The notes: generated from the sequence alone by a model not told the origin. 64,000 nucleotides of DNA from Mucilaginibacter segetis (GCF_016522075.1 NZ_JAEHFW010000001.1:1736001-1800000), one strand, 5' to 3'; shown: positions 37,772 through 45,679, numbered from the stretch's first letter. Program-made: numbers and translations.

Positions 37772-38107
37772 ATGACGATGAGTACACTTAGATTAAATTC
37801 GATCAGGCTGGGGGACTATTTAAAGCCTGCCCTGATCGGCGGCAGTATTGGTCTTGCTGTTATCGTGTGGTTTCTTTCCCAGACCCATGGCGGTAAACCG
37901 GAATTCGGGCCATACTGGATGTTGCGGCCTTTAATTATTGTTCCGGTTGCCACGGCGATGGGCGGCGCAGCTTTCCAGTTCATCCGCAACCTGGTACAAA
38001 AGCCGGTAGGGGCAAAGGTCATGCTGACCATTTTCGGGCTGCTGGTTTTTGTGGTTTCCTTATGGCTCGGTTCCGTTTTGGGGCTGGCAGGCACTTACTG
38101 GCACTGA
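37772..38107 (+). CDS. Small membrane protein, unknown function
   Basis: From the ATG at 37772 the protein has 111 residues and three hydrophobic segments (LKPALIGGSIGLAVIVWFLS, LRPLIIVPVATAMGGAAFQFI, VMLTIFGLLVFVVSLWLGSVLGLAG). A second ATG at 37778 is possible. I know no function; similar small proteins are common in Sphingobacteriaceae. Expressed from a good promoter. Confidence 0.65.
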   Translation: MTMSTLRLNSIRLGDYLKPALIGGSIGLAVIVWFLSQTHGGKPEFGPYWMLRPLIIVPVATAMGGAAFQFIRNLVQKPVGAKVMLTIFGLLVFVVSLWLGSVLGLAGTYWH

Positions 38108-38108
38108 A

Positions 38109-38396
38109 GTGTTAGGAAATGCTCCGCGCTGTGGCCGGTATTTCAGGTCTAAAAAAAGCGCTTTGATCTTATTAGCGGTTACCGCCCTGATCTGTTCCCG
38201 ATTACTCTTTGTTTTCTTTCATGATCCCGAAGGCCCTAATCTTTTGATCGTTGCGGTCATGGCGCTGGCGATCTATTTACCAACGGCCGCGGCCTACCTG
38301 TTCGGCCCAAACCGGATAAAGGGCTGGGGAAGAATTGGTGCGGTGATTGGGGGCCAGCTTCTCCTGGTCACGGTACTTTATTTTTTCATGAAATGA
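38109..38396 (+). CDS. Small membrane protein, start uncertain
   Basis: The frame is open from 38049, but overlaps the previous gene. A GTG at 38109, directly after that gene's stop, would give 95 residues; a TTG at 38163 is another candidate. The peptide has three hydrophobic stretches (SALILLAVTALICSRLLFVFF, LIVAVMALAIYLPTAAAYLF, IGAVIGGQLLLVTVLYFFM) and a conserved-looking HDPEGPNL loop. No function known; likely co-transcribed with the preceding gene. Confidence 0.55.
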   Translation: MLGNAPRCGRYFRSKKSALILLAVTALICSRLLFVFFHDPEGPNLLIVAVMALAIYLPTAAAYLFGPNRIKGWGRIGAVIGGQLLLVTVLYFFMK

Positions 38397-38439
38397 TTGT
38401 ATCGGCCAGTCCGGCATCATTTTAGCAATATCTTGCCCT

Positions 38440-38841
38440 ATGAGCTGGACCTGCCCGAACTGCGACCGTGAACTGCCTTGGAAAGATTACCGGCATTATT
38501 GCGCGCGGGTCAGCTTGGACAGTCTGTTTGAAGGCCGCTCGCCGGAACTGGTCCTGGCCTTTGATAAGCTCCTGGCCGAGGTTGCCGACTGGCCGAAGGT
38601 ACTGGTGGGCGTGACGCCCAATTGTATCGTCTTTACCCGCCGGGTCGGTTTCCTGATCATCCGGCCGATGAAAAAATGGCTGGATATCAAGTTCTATTCC
38701 AAGGTGGCGCATAAAGAAAAACCGGTGATCAAGAGCGTGGCAGCCGGCAAAAAGTTTGAGAACCATATCCGCGTCTCGTCGGTTGACGATATCCGTCCCG
38801 GTTTATTTATTTACATCCGGGAATCTTATGAACTGCTTTAG
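38440..38841 (+). CDS. DUF5655-domain protein
   Basis: A 133-residue cytosolic protein. It opens with CPNCDRELPW, a short Cys-x-x-Cys plus HYC segment that could bind zinc, and continues as DUF5655 (LVGVTPNCIVFTRRVGFLIIRPMKKWLDIKFYSK and a C-terminal SVDDIRPGLFIYIRESYEL). DUF5655 is a small domain of unknown function; many copies lack the zinc-ribbon-like start. Confidence 0.78.
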   Translation: MSWTCPNCDRELPWKDYRHYCARVSLDSLFEGRSPELVLAFDKLLAEVADWPKVLVGVTPNCIVFTRRVGFLIIRPMKKWLDIKFYSKVAHKEKPVIKSVAAGKKFENHIRVSSVDDIRPGLFIYIRESYELL

Positions 38842-38843
38842 CG

Positions 38844-38851
38844 TATCTTTG
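38844..38851 (+). promoter_or_regulatory. -7 element (TATCTTTG) just before the 38857 gene
   Basis: TAnnTTTG ending 5 bases before the ATG at 38857. Its closeness to the start implies a leaderless or very short leader transcript. No -33 TTG at the expected distance. Confidence 0.4.
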
Positions 38852-38856
38852 GCCCC

Positions 38857-39075
38857 ATGTTCACGCTGTATGATTTTAATGCGCTAAGCGAGCAGGAAAA
38901 GGCTGAAGCGGTCTGGCGGGGTAGCTTTCTGGCGGACCGGGAGGCGGCCGGGCTGAAGGTACAGTTATACCGCCTGGACAGCTTTTATGTAGAGGTCTTT
39001 TATGACCCGGCTGCGAATACGATTTTACGCTTCCGGGCGTTTACCTCCAATAATTTATTAGTCCCTTATTTATGA
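38857..39075 (+). CDS. Small conserved hypothetical, 72 residues
   Basis: A short cytosolic protein (MFTLYDFNALSEQEKAEAVW start) with a helix, then strands ending in RFRAFTSNNLLVPYL. The pattern is a common Bacteroidota small hypothetical. It overlaps the S1/P1 nuclease gene by 4 bases (ATGA), so it is translationally coupled to it. Confidence 0.65.
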   Translation: MFTLYDFNALSEQEKAEAVWRGSFLADREAAGLKVQLYRLDSFYVEVFYDPAANTILRFRAFTSNNLLVPYL

Positions 39076-40130
39076 AAAAATATAGTTGGCATATGCTGGC
39101 CTTGGGCGGCGTTCTGGTATTGGCCTCCTGGGGTTTTAAAGGGCACCGAGCGGTGGCTACTATCGCCGAAAAACATTTGACGCCGCACACGGCGGAAGCC
39201 GCGAGGGCTTATTTGGACGGTCAAAGCCTGGCGGAGGTCAGTACCTGGGCCGATGAGCACCGCAGCAGCGAAACCGCTCCCTGGCATTTCCTGAACTTGC
39301 CGCTGGGTCTGGACCATGCGCAGTTCGTGGCATTCGTTAAAGCAAGTGATGCCAATGTGTACACGGCCATTTTAAAAGCTGAAGCGCAATTAAAAGATCC
39401 CGCGCTCAGCGCGGACCAGAAAAAACTGGCGCTGACCTACCTGATCCACCTGGTGGGCGATGCGCACCAGCCGATGCATATCAGCCGCAAGGAAGATAAG
39501 GGCGGCAATACCATCCAGTTGCGCTTTGAGGATAAAGGTACCAACCTGCATAGTCTGTGGGACAGCAAACTCATCGATCATGAAGGCCTGAGCGAGACGG
39601 ATATCGTTAAAAATTATGATACCGCTACCCCGGCCGAAGTCAAGCAATGGCAAAGCGACGACCCCATGGAATGGATCTGGGAAAGTTACCAGCTCAGCAG
39701 CGGGTTATATGCGGAAGTAAAGCCTGGCCAGACCGTCGACGAGGATTATTATCAAAAATATATTCCCGTGGTCCGCAAACGCATCGACCAGGCCGGTATC
39801 CGGCTGGCCGGCGAACTGAACAGGCTGCTGGGGAACGCGAGCCTGCCGGAGGTGGCCGCCGCCGCCCCGGTTGATTTGAAAGACATCTCCAACTACGTAG
39901 GGAAAAAGGTGACGGTCACCGGCAAGATCTATAGCCTGAAGGATATCGGCAGCATGGTGCTGGCCAATATGGGGGCGGCTTATCCCCACCAGCTCCTGAC
40001 CCTGGCGCTAAAAGGAGAGGCCAAACCGCTCGCCCTGGAGGATAAAACGGTGACGGTGACCGGGCAAGTGATCGATTATAAAGGCAAACCGGAGATCATC
40101 GTCACCGATCCGGCACAAATCAAATTCTGA
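39072..40130 (+). CDS. S1/P1-type zinc nuclease with C-terminal OB-like domain
   Basis: A 352-residue secreted nuclease. After a signal peptide comes the mature start SWGFKGHRAVATIAEKHL; Trp and the following His residues are zinc ligands in S1/P1 enzymes. Further ligands are in WHFLNLPLG, YLIHLVGDAHQPMHISRK and NLHSLWDSKLI. The family usually ends near residue 260; here about 90 extra residues (from VDLKDISNYVGKKVTVTGKI) resemble an OB-type beta domain with a repeated VTVTG pattern. It would cut single-stranded DNA and RNA outside the cell, with the extra domain possibly binding nucleic acid. Confidence 0.9.
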   Translation: MKKYSWHMLALGGVLVLASWGFKGHRAVATIAEKHLTPHTAEAARAYLDGQSLAEVSTWADEHRSSETAPWHFLNLPLGLDHAQFVAFVKASDANVYTAILKAEAQLKDPALSADQKKLALTYLIHLVGDAHQPMHISRKEDKGGNTIQLRFEDKGTNLHSLWDSKLIDHEGLSETDIVKNYDTATPAEVKQWQSDDPMEWIWESYQLSSGLYAEVKPGQTVDEDYYQKYIPVVRKRIDQAGIRLAGELNRLLGNASLPEVAAAAPVDLKDISNYVGKKVTVTGKIYSLKDIGSMVLANMGAAYPHQLLTLALKGEAKPLALEDKTVTVTGQVIDYKGKPEIIVTDPAQIKF

Positions 40131-40357
40131 TGAACGAACCGTTTATACTGGAACTTGCTTATCAAAACCGGCACTATGAATTCCCGGCCGCCTTTCAGCG
40201 TTATGGCTATACCTACCGTATCGTCGTGACCATGGAAGAAGTGAACTATATTTTCGAACCCGACGAAGAAGGTTTGTACCGGGTGATCGGTACGCCCACC
40301 GCATCGGTTGACCTGGGATTACTCCGCGCAGTGGCGGAAAAACTACGGCGCCTTTAA
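40130..40357 (+). CDS. Small conserved hypothetical, 75 residues
   Basis: Starts on the last base of the nuclease stop (TGATG). The protein is beta-rich with a short C-terminal helix (MNEPFILELAYQNRHYEFPAAF, then YRIVVTMEEVNYIFEPDEEGLYRVIG). The EPDEEGxYR segment is a family feature in Bacteroidota small proteins. Similar in layout to 34680-34916. Function unknown. Ends convergent with the next gene. Confidence 0.65.
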   Translation: MNEPFILELAYQNRHYEFPAAFQRYGYTYRIVVTMEEVNYIFEPDEEGLYRVIGTPTASVDLGLLRAVAEKLRRL

Positions 40358-41101
40358 GACCAGCATCGGGTCAAAGCCGAGCTTGGCGACCAGCTGTTCG
40401 TGGCAGATCAGGCGTTGGGGGAGCAGGGCCCTTTTTTCCGTGGGCAGATTGGGCATCCAGTAGCATAACAATTCCTGGTTATACTGGATGATCTTGTAAT
40501 AATGGCTGGGCAGGGTAACGGTAAGGCCATTTTTGGTAAAAGTGCGCTGACTTCCGTAGGTGCCGCACCAGATGCGCACGCTGTCGGTTTGTTCCGTCAG
40601 CTTACGGCATAATTCTTCGGTGGCGATCTCGGTACCGATGTTCTGCCCCTGGTATTCCATGCCCGCATTAAACGTATAGGTGTCCGACAGGATAGCGGCA
40701 TCGGCGCACCAGGCCAGTAAGATCCAGGCCTGGCAATGGCCCTTGGCGATCATATCGGGTGACTCCACGTTGGCCGCCTTATACACTTTCGTTTCATCCG
40801 GCTGTCCGTAAGCGGGATGCCAGGCGGCGTAAGCACCGGTTCGCGGCAGGCCGGCGGCTTCCTGTTGCAGGCGATGGGCCTTGGTGTAAATATAAAAGGT
40901 GACCAGCGGCCGGTGCTCGGCGGTATCAGCGATGGATTTATAATACGGATTGACCCAGAGCTTACACGAAGGGCAGAAGTCGGTGGCTTGGGTGGGATAG
41001 CGCTGGTAAAGCGCTTTAACATAAGCGGCATTGATGGTTTGGGCTGCGGCAGTTAAACAAAAGTTAACGGCAAGCAACAGCAGGCTGAGCAAACTTTTCA
41101 T
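40343..41101 (-). CDS. Probable secreted DNA/RNA non-specific endonuclease-like protein
   Basis: A 252-residue protein with a signal peptide ending near TAAAQ (residue 21). The middle reads IAKGHCQAWILLAWCADAAILSDTYTFNAGMEYQGQNIGTEIATE, where KGH resembles the catalytic RGH/DRGH of beta-beta-alpha-metal endonucleases and the Asn in QNIGTE matches their metal ligand. Several Cys residues may form disulphides. If right, it cuts nucleic acids outside the cytoplasm, like the neighbouring S1/P1 enzyme. The first motif is weaker than in typical family members, so the call is moderate. Confidence 0.6.
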   Translation of the reverse strand: MKSLLSLLLLAVNFCLTAAAQTINAAYVKALYQRYPTQATDFCPSCKLWVNPYYKSIADTAEHRPLVTFYIYTKAHRLQQEAAGLPRTGAYAAWHPAYGQPDETKVYKAANVESPDMIAKGHCQAWILLAWCADAAILSDTYTFNAGMEYQGQNIGTEIATEELCRKLTEQTDSVRIWCGTYGSQRTFTKNGLTVTLPSHYYKIIQYNQELLCYWMPNLPTEKRALLPQRLICHEQLVAKLGFDPMLVLKAP

Positions 41102-41130
41102 GACAACGAATAAGGCGCTTAAAATAACAA

Positions 41131-41757
41131 TTATAATCGCGGTCCGCGCGGCTTCCGCTTGATTTGTTGTTTCGAAACGGCTTTCAGGTCTTCATTAAGC
41201 TGTGAGGCCCAACGGGGCGCATCTTCTTTTAATTGGAGACTGGTCGACGGCCAGCTCCACCCACCGCATATATAGGGTGTACCGGTGGTCATTACATCAA
41301 CGAGTGTCAACCGGTCAACAAGTTTAAGATGAGCACGTAATAGGGTAAAGGTAGCGGCATACATTTCGTGGATGGTTTCCGGTTGAACTAAATGAAGCCC
41401 GGCGGTGTGACGGCGGCGGGCGCGTTCCAGACAAAGCGCAATTTGTTCCGTATAGAACAAAACAATATGTATGCTATTGTCGGCATTAAACGATTTAACT
41501 TTCCGGAGATAATCGTAATGGCTTTGGAAGCCCAGGTTTAACTCGATGGCAAAATCTTCGCCGGAGATCAGCGACCGTTGCACAGATTGCTGAAAACGCA
41601 TATTGCCGATATCTTTATAATCGGTGTAGCCCATATGGCGATAGCGCTGTGCAATCATATCGGCATCCCAAATATCGATGTTTTCCGGAATAAACTCGTG
41701 GCCGGAAGTGCTTTTACCAATCCCGGGCGGCCCGGCAATGATATAAATGCAGGCCAT
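41131..41757 (-). CDS. Zeta-toxin-like P-loop kinase
   Basis: A 208-residue protein with an N-terminal Walker A GPPGIGKST (residues 9-17), a DADMIAQ segment near residue 33, and the zeta-like middle ELNLGFQSHYDYLRKVKSF, RARRRHTAGLHLV. The last 35 residues are basic. Zeta-family toxins phosphorylate UDP-N-acetylglucosamine precursors and are blocked by a small antitoxin. A 72-residue protein ends 2 bases upstream on the same strand and is a possible antitoxin. It may alternatively be a nucleotide kinase of unknown substrate. Confidence 0.72.
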   Translation of the reverse strand: MACIYIIAGPPGIGKSTSGHEFIPENIDIWDADMIAQRYRHMGYTDYKDIGNMRFQQSVQRSLISGEDFAIELNLGFQSHYDYLRKVKSFNADNSIHIVLFYTEQIALCLERARRRHTAGLHLVQPETIHEMYAATFTLLRAHLKLVDRLTLVDVMTTGTPYICGGWSWPSTSLQLKEDAPRWASQLNEDLKAVSKQQIKRKPRGPRL

Positions 41758-41759
41758 AA

Positions 41760-41978
41760 CTATTCGCCTTCGATGTGGCCATCGGGGTATTCGGCGACGA
41801 ACTTGCCATCCTTTTCATAAACCAAAGGCTGGCCGATGGCGAACAGGCGTTCTTTCAGGGTAACCTCCGCCTGTGCTTTCCAGGCAGCAAATTCCGCCCT
41901 GTCCATATGGAAGGGGTTCCTTGTCATGGTTCCCTTTTTGACAAAAAGTTCATCGGTTTCTAACTGCGCGTGTCCCAT
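41760..41978 (-). CDS. Possible antitoxin of the zeta-like kinase
   Basis: A 72-residue protein (MGHAQLETDELFVKKGT start, ending PLVYEKDGKFVAEYPDGHIEG) with a central Phe-His-Met and helix AEFAAWKAQAEVTLKERL. It ends two bases before the start of the zeta-like kinase, so they are one operon. Small size and position suggest an antitoxin, though the fold differs from classical epsilon. Confidence 0.6.
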   Translation of the reverse strand: MGHAQLETDELFVKKGTMTRNPFHMDRAEFAAWKAQAEVTLKERLFAIGQPLVYEKDGKFVAEYPDGHIEGE

Positions 41979-42138
41979 AAATCAAATTTACATAAATCTT
42001 TTTTAAATAAAGATGCCAAAAATGTCAGCAGCCGAATGTACCGGAACAGCTGACGTTGAGCTTATGCGGTCATTTTAAGTCGCCGGGACGCCTTGTAGTC
42101 TTCCACCATTTCCTTTAGTCCATCAGGCAGATCAGGTG

Positions 42139-42167
42139 TAAAAAGGCCTCCCCGGTGACAGGGAGGC
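42139..42167 (-). terminator. Intrinsic terminator at the end of the tra operon
   Basis: A 7-bp stem (GCCTCCC / GGGAGGC) with an 8-base loop and a following run of T on the minus strand, just downstream of the DUF3945 gene stop. It ends transcription of the conjugation cluster. Confidence 0.65.
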
Positions 42168-42174
42168 GCGGGAT

Positions 42175-42924
42175 TCAGACATGCTGTTTAACTTGCCGCG
42201 TGCGCTTTTTTTTTGTGCCGTCGTCACTTTGCTTTTGGCTCTGCGCTTGTTTCTTATCTTGCCTGGCTTCCGGCTTTTTATAGTCTTCCAGCCGCTGGGG
42301 TTCGCCTTTGTAATTGGTCAGGTTGACGCGGTGTTCGGCAGGGTTGGCCTCCACGAAGAGTTTGACCGGTTTGCCGTTCTTGAGGGCTTCCAGCTGGTGG
42401 CGGTTGCCCTTCTCTAGGGATTTTAGCAGTTTGTCGCGGGCGCCGGGTTCGTCGATGCCGATGATGTCCATTTTATCGATGGCGCGTTCCGGTTTGTAAT
42501 TCCAGCCGTCGCTGTAGGTTTGCAGTTTGGCGTTGCCGTTCTCGGTCCGGTCGCTTTTGTCCAGCACGACCCAGGCGTTGTACTTTTCACCGGCTTTATT
42601 TTCCATTTCTTTGTGTACCGCCCGGCCTTCCAACAGGTTGAACGCTTCTTTGGCCGTTATGCCCTGGCCCTTATTGATATAAAAGGTCTGTTGTTCGTCT
42701 TTAAGTTTGGCGTCGTATTTATTGAAAAAGTACATATCGTCTTTCTCGCCGGCTTTGTAATGGAGCGTATAATCCATATTGGCCTTGTTGTACGCCTGGC
42801 TGGTGGTCAGCGTAAATTCTTTTTCTTTCGCACTGATCTTTTGCTCCAGTTCGCCGTTGACCTTATCGCCGAAGCCCAGGTTCAATAATTGTTTTTGCAG
42901 GTAAGCTAAATTCTGTGTGTTCAT
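42175..42924 (-). CDS. DUF3945-domain protein of the conjugation cluster
   Basis: A 249-residue protein with the DUF3945 region (DMYFFNKYDAKLKDEQQTFYINKGQGITAKEAFNLLEGRAVHKEM and LLKSLEKGNRHQLEAL), followed by a basic, Lys/Gln-rich tail. DUF3945 proteins are found in Bacteroidota mobile elements. The gene sits right after TraM, where TraN would be expected. Its function is unknown; a DNA-processing role is only inferred. Confidence 0.75.
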   Translation of the reverse strand: MNTQNLAYLQKQLLNLGFGDKVNGELEQKISAKEKEFTLTTSQAYNKANMDYTLHYKAGEKDDMYFFNKYDAKLKDEQQTFYINKGQGITAKEAFNLLEGRAVHKEMENKAGEKYNAWVVLDKSDRTENGNAKLQTYSDGWNYKPERAIDKMDIIGIDEPGARDKLLKSLEKGNRHQLEALKNGKPVKLFVEANPAEHRVNLTNYKGEPQRLEDYKKPEARQDKKQAQSQKQSDDGTKKKRTRQVKQHV

Positions 42925-42963
42925 CGTCTGATTGTTTATGGATGTAAAAAAAAAAATTATTAG

Positions 42964-43941
42964 TTAGTGGTTGATCTTTAACAGCACCGGGTACCGGTCT
43001 TTGAGTTTGACTTTGATCTTTTTGACTTTTTTGCTGAACAGGCCCTTGGCCGCGTTGATGCCGCTCGCAGCGGCCTGGGTGCCGAGGGACTGGTCCATGC
43101 TGAGGAATTGCAGGTTCTGGATGGCGTCACCGGCACCATTGGCCGCGGCGCCGCCGAGTTCGGCTTCCGGTGCAGGGATGCCGGGCATCCCGTCCAGGCT
43201 GAAGACCGTCAGGCTGACCGGGATGATTTGTTTACCCAATCGTATATGCTGAATGGTCAGGAGCAGCCGTTGGTTGGTCACCGAACAGACCCCGAAAAGG
43301 GTCTGGCCTTTGGGCAGCAATTGGTCTTTGAGCGTGACGCTGTCGGTCAGCCGGAGTTTGACAGCGGCGCCGTCCATGACCTTCTGTTTGCCGGCAATGA
43401 CAGCGGGTATCGCCTGGAAGGGGCTGGCGTCAGCGGCTTGGGTATCGGTCTTGGCCGGGACGGGGTGCTGCATCGCCTGGAGTTGGCTGAGCATATGGCT
43501 GAGCTGCGCGATTTGCGGATCCTCTTCGCGGTTGGCCTGGATGGATTGCGCCATGTCGTGCAGCTTTCTCACCCGCGCTTCGTCTTCAGGCGGCAAAGAG
43601 CGGCTGGGCGCAGGCTGGGCGAGCTGCTGGTTCAACTGGGCCAGTTTGGCCTGGATGCGGTCGGCGCTTTGGTCGGCCGCCGGTTTGTCAGCGACGCTGC
43701 TGAGGAAGCCGGAACTCACCCCGTTTTGGGCGGAGTCGCGGCGTGCGGCCTGGTAGACCGCCATTTTGGTAGCGTCGGGTTCTTTTTTGAATTGGGCCTG
43801 GGGCAGGCTCACATCCATGCCGGCAGTAGCCGCTTCGTTAAGGGAGGGGGACTGGCCGCCACCGAGGGCCCAGAAGGCCATGGTCAGGAAAGGTATGACC
43901 AGCAGGGGCAATACCAGCAGGAATTTGCGTTGTTTGTTCAT
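42964..43941 (-). CDS. traM: Conjugative transposon protein TraM
   Basis: A 325-residue protein with one N-terminal membrane helix (KFLLVLPLLVIPFLTMAFWAL), a long Gln/Ala/Pro-rich linker (ADQSADRIQAKLAQLNQQLA) and a beta-rich C-terminal domain (AVIAGKQKVMDGAAVKLRL, KGQTLFGVCSVTNQRLLLTI). This is the layout of Bacteroidetes TraM, a VirB10-like part of the transfer channel spanning the periplasm. It follows the TraK and small membrane protein genes on the same strand. Confidence 0.88.
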   Translation of the reverse strand: MNKQRKFLLVLPLLVIPFLTMAFWALGGGQSPSLNEAATAGMDVSLPQAQFKKEPDATKMAVYQAARRDSAQNGVSSGFLSSVADKPAADQSADRIQAKLAQLNQQLAQPAPSRSLPPEDEARVRKLHDMAQSIQANREEDPQIAQLSHMLSQLQAMQHPVPAKTDTQAADASPFQAIPAVIAGKQKVMDGAAVKLRLTDSVTLKDQLLPKGQTLFGVCSVTNQRLLLTIQHIRLGKQIIPVSLTVFSLDGMPGIPAPEAELGGAAANGAGDAIQNLQFLSMDQSLGTQAAASGINAAKGLFSKKVKKIKVKLKDRYPVLLKINH

Positions 43942-43945
43942 GGTG

Positions 43946-44089
43946 TTATTTTTTAGTTAAAGAATGCCGGCCGATGTACCTGGGTGCATCCGTCGGGTTG
44001 AGCTGAATATCGTTATGGCCTAATGACCAGGCCAGCAGCAAGGCATAGATTGCGGCGAGGACCAGGAAGATGACTTGTCGCTTTTTCAT
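43946..44089 (-). CDS. Small membrane protein between TraK and TraM
   Basis: A 47-residue protein with one helix (VIFLVLAAIYALLLAWSLG) then a short polar tail (RYIGRHSLTKK). It overlaps the TraK stop by an ATGA and ends 4 bases before TraM. It occupies the TraL position of the tra cluster but is much shorter than DUF3989-type TraL. It is too short to appear in a standard ORF cut-off. Confidence 0.7.
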   Translation of the reverse strand: MKKRQVIFLVLAAIYALLLAWSLGHNDIQLNPTDAPRYIGRHSLTKK

Positions 44090-44700
44090 GGGCTGATGGT
44101 GGTGTCACGGTTGGCCAGGGTTGCCCATTTTTCAATGAGGAAGCCATGCGGATTGTTGTCCGAGCGGCTGACATTCCGGAGGTAACCCTGGGTGATCAGG
44201 ACTTTGTGGATGGTCGAGGTCGCGCGTACCAATGTCTGCACGGCAAAGCATTTGAACGCATAGGGGTACTGGTCCATGTCGAGCCAGATGCTGTCGATGC
44301 GGAGCCGCTGGCTGATATTGCCGGAGATCAGGTTATTGTAATAGCCTTTTTCCTTCAGGCCGTTGTACTCGTTGCGCGCGCTTTCGTCCGCGAGGTAGAG
44401 CGCTTTGCCGATATTGGTTTCGATCACTTTTTCGTCCGGGTCGAGCGTGAAGAAATCATGGTGGAACGTGCGGATATGGTCGCGGGCCTCCACCGGGATA
44501 TTGTCTTTGCGGTCAGCGGCCAGCGCTTCCAATACTTTGCCGTTGGCCAGGAGATAAATATGCTGCTTGGCTTGCGTGCTGAACTGATAGCTTTTATAGA
44601 CCGCGAAGCCGCAGATGAGTGTACAGGCCGCGATCAGCAGATAGCTGAAGCGCTTGATGTGCTGGAAGGCCGTTTCGATGTTTTTGAGGTGACTGAACAT
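44086..44700 (-). CDS. traK: Conjugative transposon protein TraK
   Basis: A 204-residue protein (MFSHLKNIETAFQHIKRFSYLLIAACTLICGFAVY start) with a membrane helix near residue 20-38, then a periplasmic domain. It fits TraK, a VirB8-like component of the Bacteroidetes conjugation apparatus that binds the inner membrane. It lies between TraJ and the small membrane protein gene in the usual order. Confidence 0.88.
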   Translation of the reverse strand: MFSHLKNIETAFQHIKRFSYLLIAACTLICGFAVYKSYQFSTQAKQHIYLLANGKVLEALAADRKDNIPVEARDHIRTFHHDFFTLDPDEKVIETNIGKALYLADESARNEYNGLKEKGYYNNLISGNISQRLRIDSIWLDMDQYPYAFKCFAVQTLVRATSTIHKVLITQGYLRNVSRSDNNPHGFLIEKWATLANRDTTISP

Positions 44701-44704
44701 AGGG

Positions 44705-45679
44705 TTATTTTTTAAAGAGTTGGGAACTTAGCGCGGTCACTTTGTTCAATAAACCATTGCCGCTGCCGGGATGGATGATATAGCCGGCTACCGCAGGGAC
44801 GGTAAAGTAGCCGACAATGCCGATCAGTAAAAAGATTAAGTAAGCGGTATCAGTAGAACTAAAGAAAGTATCGCCAGCAGTTTGCACTTGCTGGATATCC
44901 AGTTTGAGCATATTCTCCTGCACTTTTCCGATGATCGCGCCGAAGATATTGGCGACGGGCAGCCAGAGGAATACATTGACATACTTGGCCAGCCAGGTAT
45001 TGAGCGTGAACTGAAAGCCGTCGAATACCGATAAACCCAGGACGAGCGGGCCCAGGATAGCGAGTACAATCAGATAGAAGGTGCGGATGGTATTGATACA
45101 AAGCGCCGCGGCCTCAAAAACGACCTGGAGTATTTCGCTCATCCATTGCTTGACGGTATTCCGGAAATTATAACTGGCTTTGGCCATGGCGAACTTCATA
45201 TCGTTGCCGATCCCTGCAAATACGCCTTCCTTGCTGCCATTGGGGTCATCGGGATGGGTATATTGGTACCATTTGTCCCGGTCGCCGTCCCCGTCGGCGC
45301 CGACATACATCTGCCAGGCATCTGTCTTTTCAATGGCCGCCTGTTTGGCCGCCAGTAGTTTTTGGATCGCCGCGTCCGAGTTTTTGACCATGCCCCCGGT
45401 GGCGGTGACCATCGGGCTGAGCACGCCGTTCATGACGGCGATGAGGCTGGGGAACAGAAGAATGGCCAGGCCGATCCCGAAAGGGCGCAACAGCGGGTAA
45501 AAGTCAATGGGTTCGGCGGCGGCGATCTTTTGCCAGACGCGGGTGCTGATGAAGAGCAGTGCGCCAAAGCCGGCGATGCCGCGGCCTACACCGATGAGCT
45601 GGCTGCATAAGGGGAGCATGTCGTTATAAACCTGGTTCAGTGTGCCTTGCAGGCCGCCGATATCATTTGCTAAATTCAT
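44705..45679 (-). CDS. traJ: Conjugative transposon protein TraJ
   Basis: From the ATG at 45679 (MNLANDIGGLQGTLNQVYND) the protein has 324 residues and several membrane helices (GIGLAILLFPSLIAVMNGVL, YLIVLAILGPLVLGLSVFDG, AYLIFLLIGIVGYFTVPAVAGY). This is the VirB6-like TraJ of Bacteroidetes elements, an inner-membrane channel part. The longer frame to 45832 runs through the preceding gene and is not used. The start overlaps the upstream gene by 17 bases. Confidence 0.88.
   Translation of the reverse strand: MNLANDIGGLQGTLNQVYNDMLPLCSQLIGVGRGIAGFGALLFISTRVWQKIAAAEPIDFYPLLRPFGIGLAILLFPSLIAVMNGVLSPMVTATGGMVKNSDAAIQKLLAAKQAAIEKTDAWQMYVGADGDGDRDKWYQYTHPDDPNGSKEGVFAGIGNDMKFAMAKASYNFRNTVKQWMSEILQVVFEAAALCINTIRTFYLIVLAILGPLVLGLSVFDGFQFTLNTWLAKYVNVFLWLPVANIFGAIIGKVQENMLKLDIQQVQTAGDTFFSSTDTAYLIFLLIGIVGYFTVPAVAGYIIHPGSGNGLLNKVTALSSQLFKK

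Noticed and set aside
40343..41101. Idea that the secreted protein is a pseudogene nuclease
   Set aside because: The reading frame is intact with signal peptide and KGH/Asn residues; weak motif similarity is not evidence of decay.
17413..41101. Equating the stress block with the enterobacterial transmissible locus of stress tolerance
   Set aside because: Only Hsp20 is shared; ClpG, YfdX, HdeD, KefB and DegP genes are not present.
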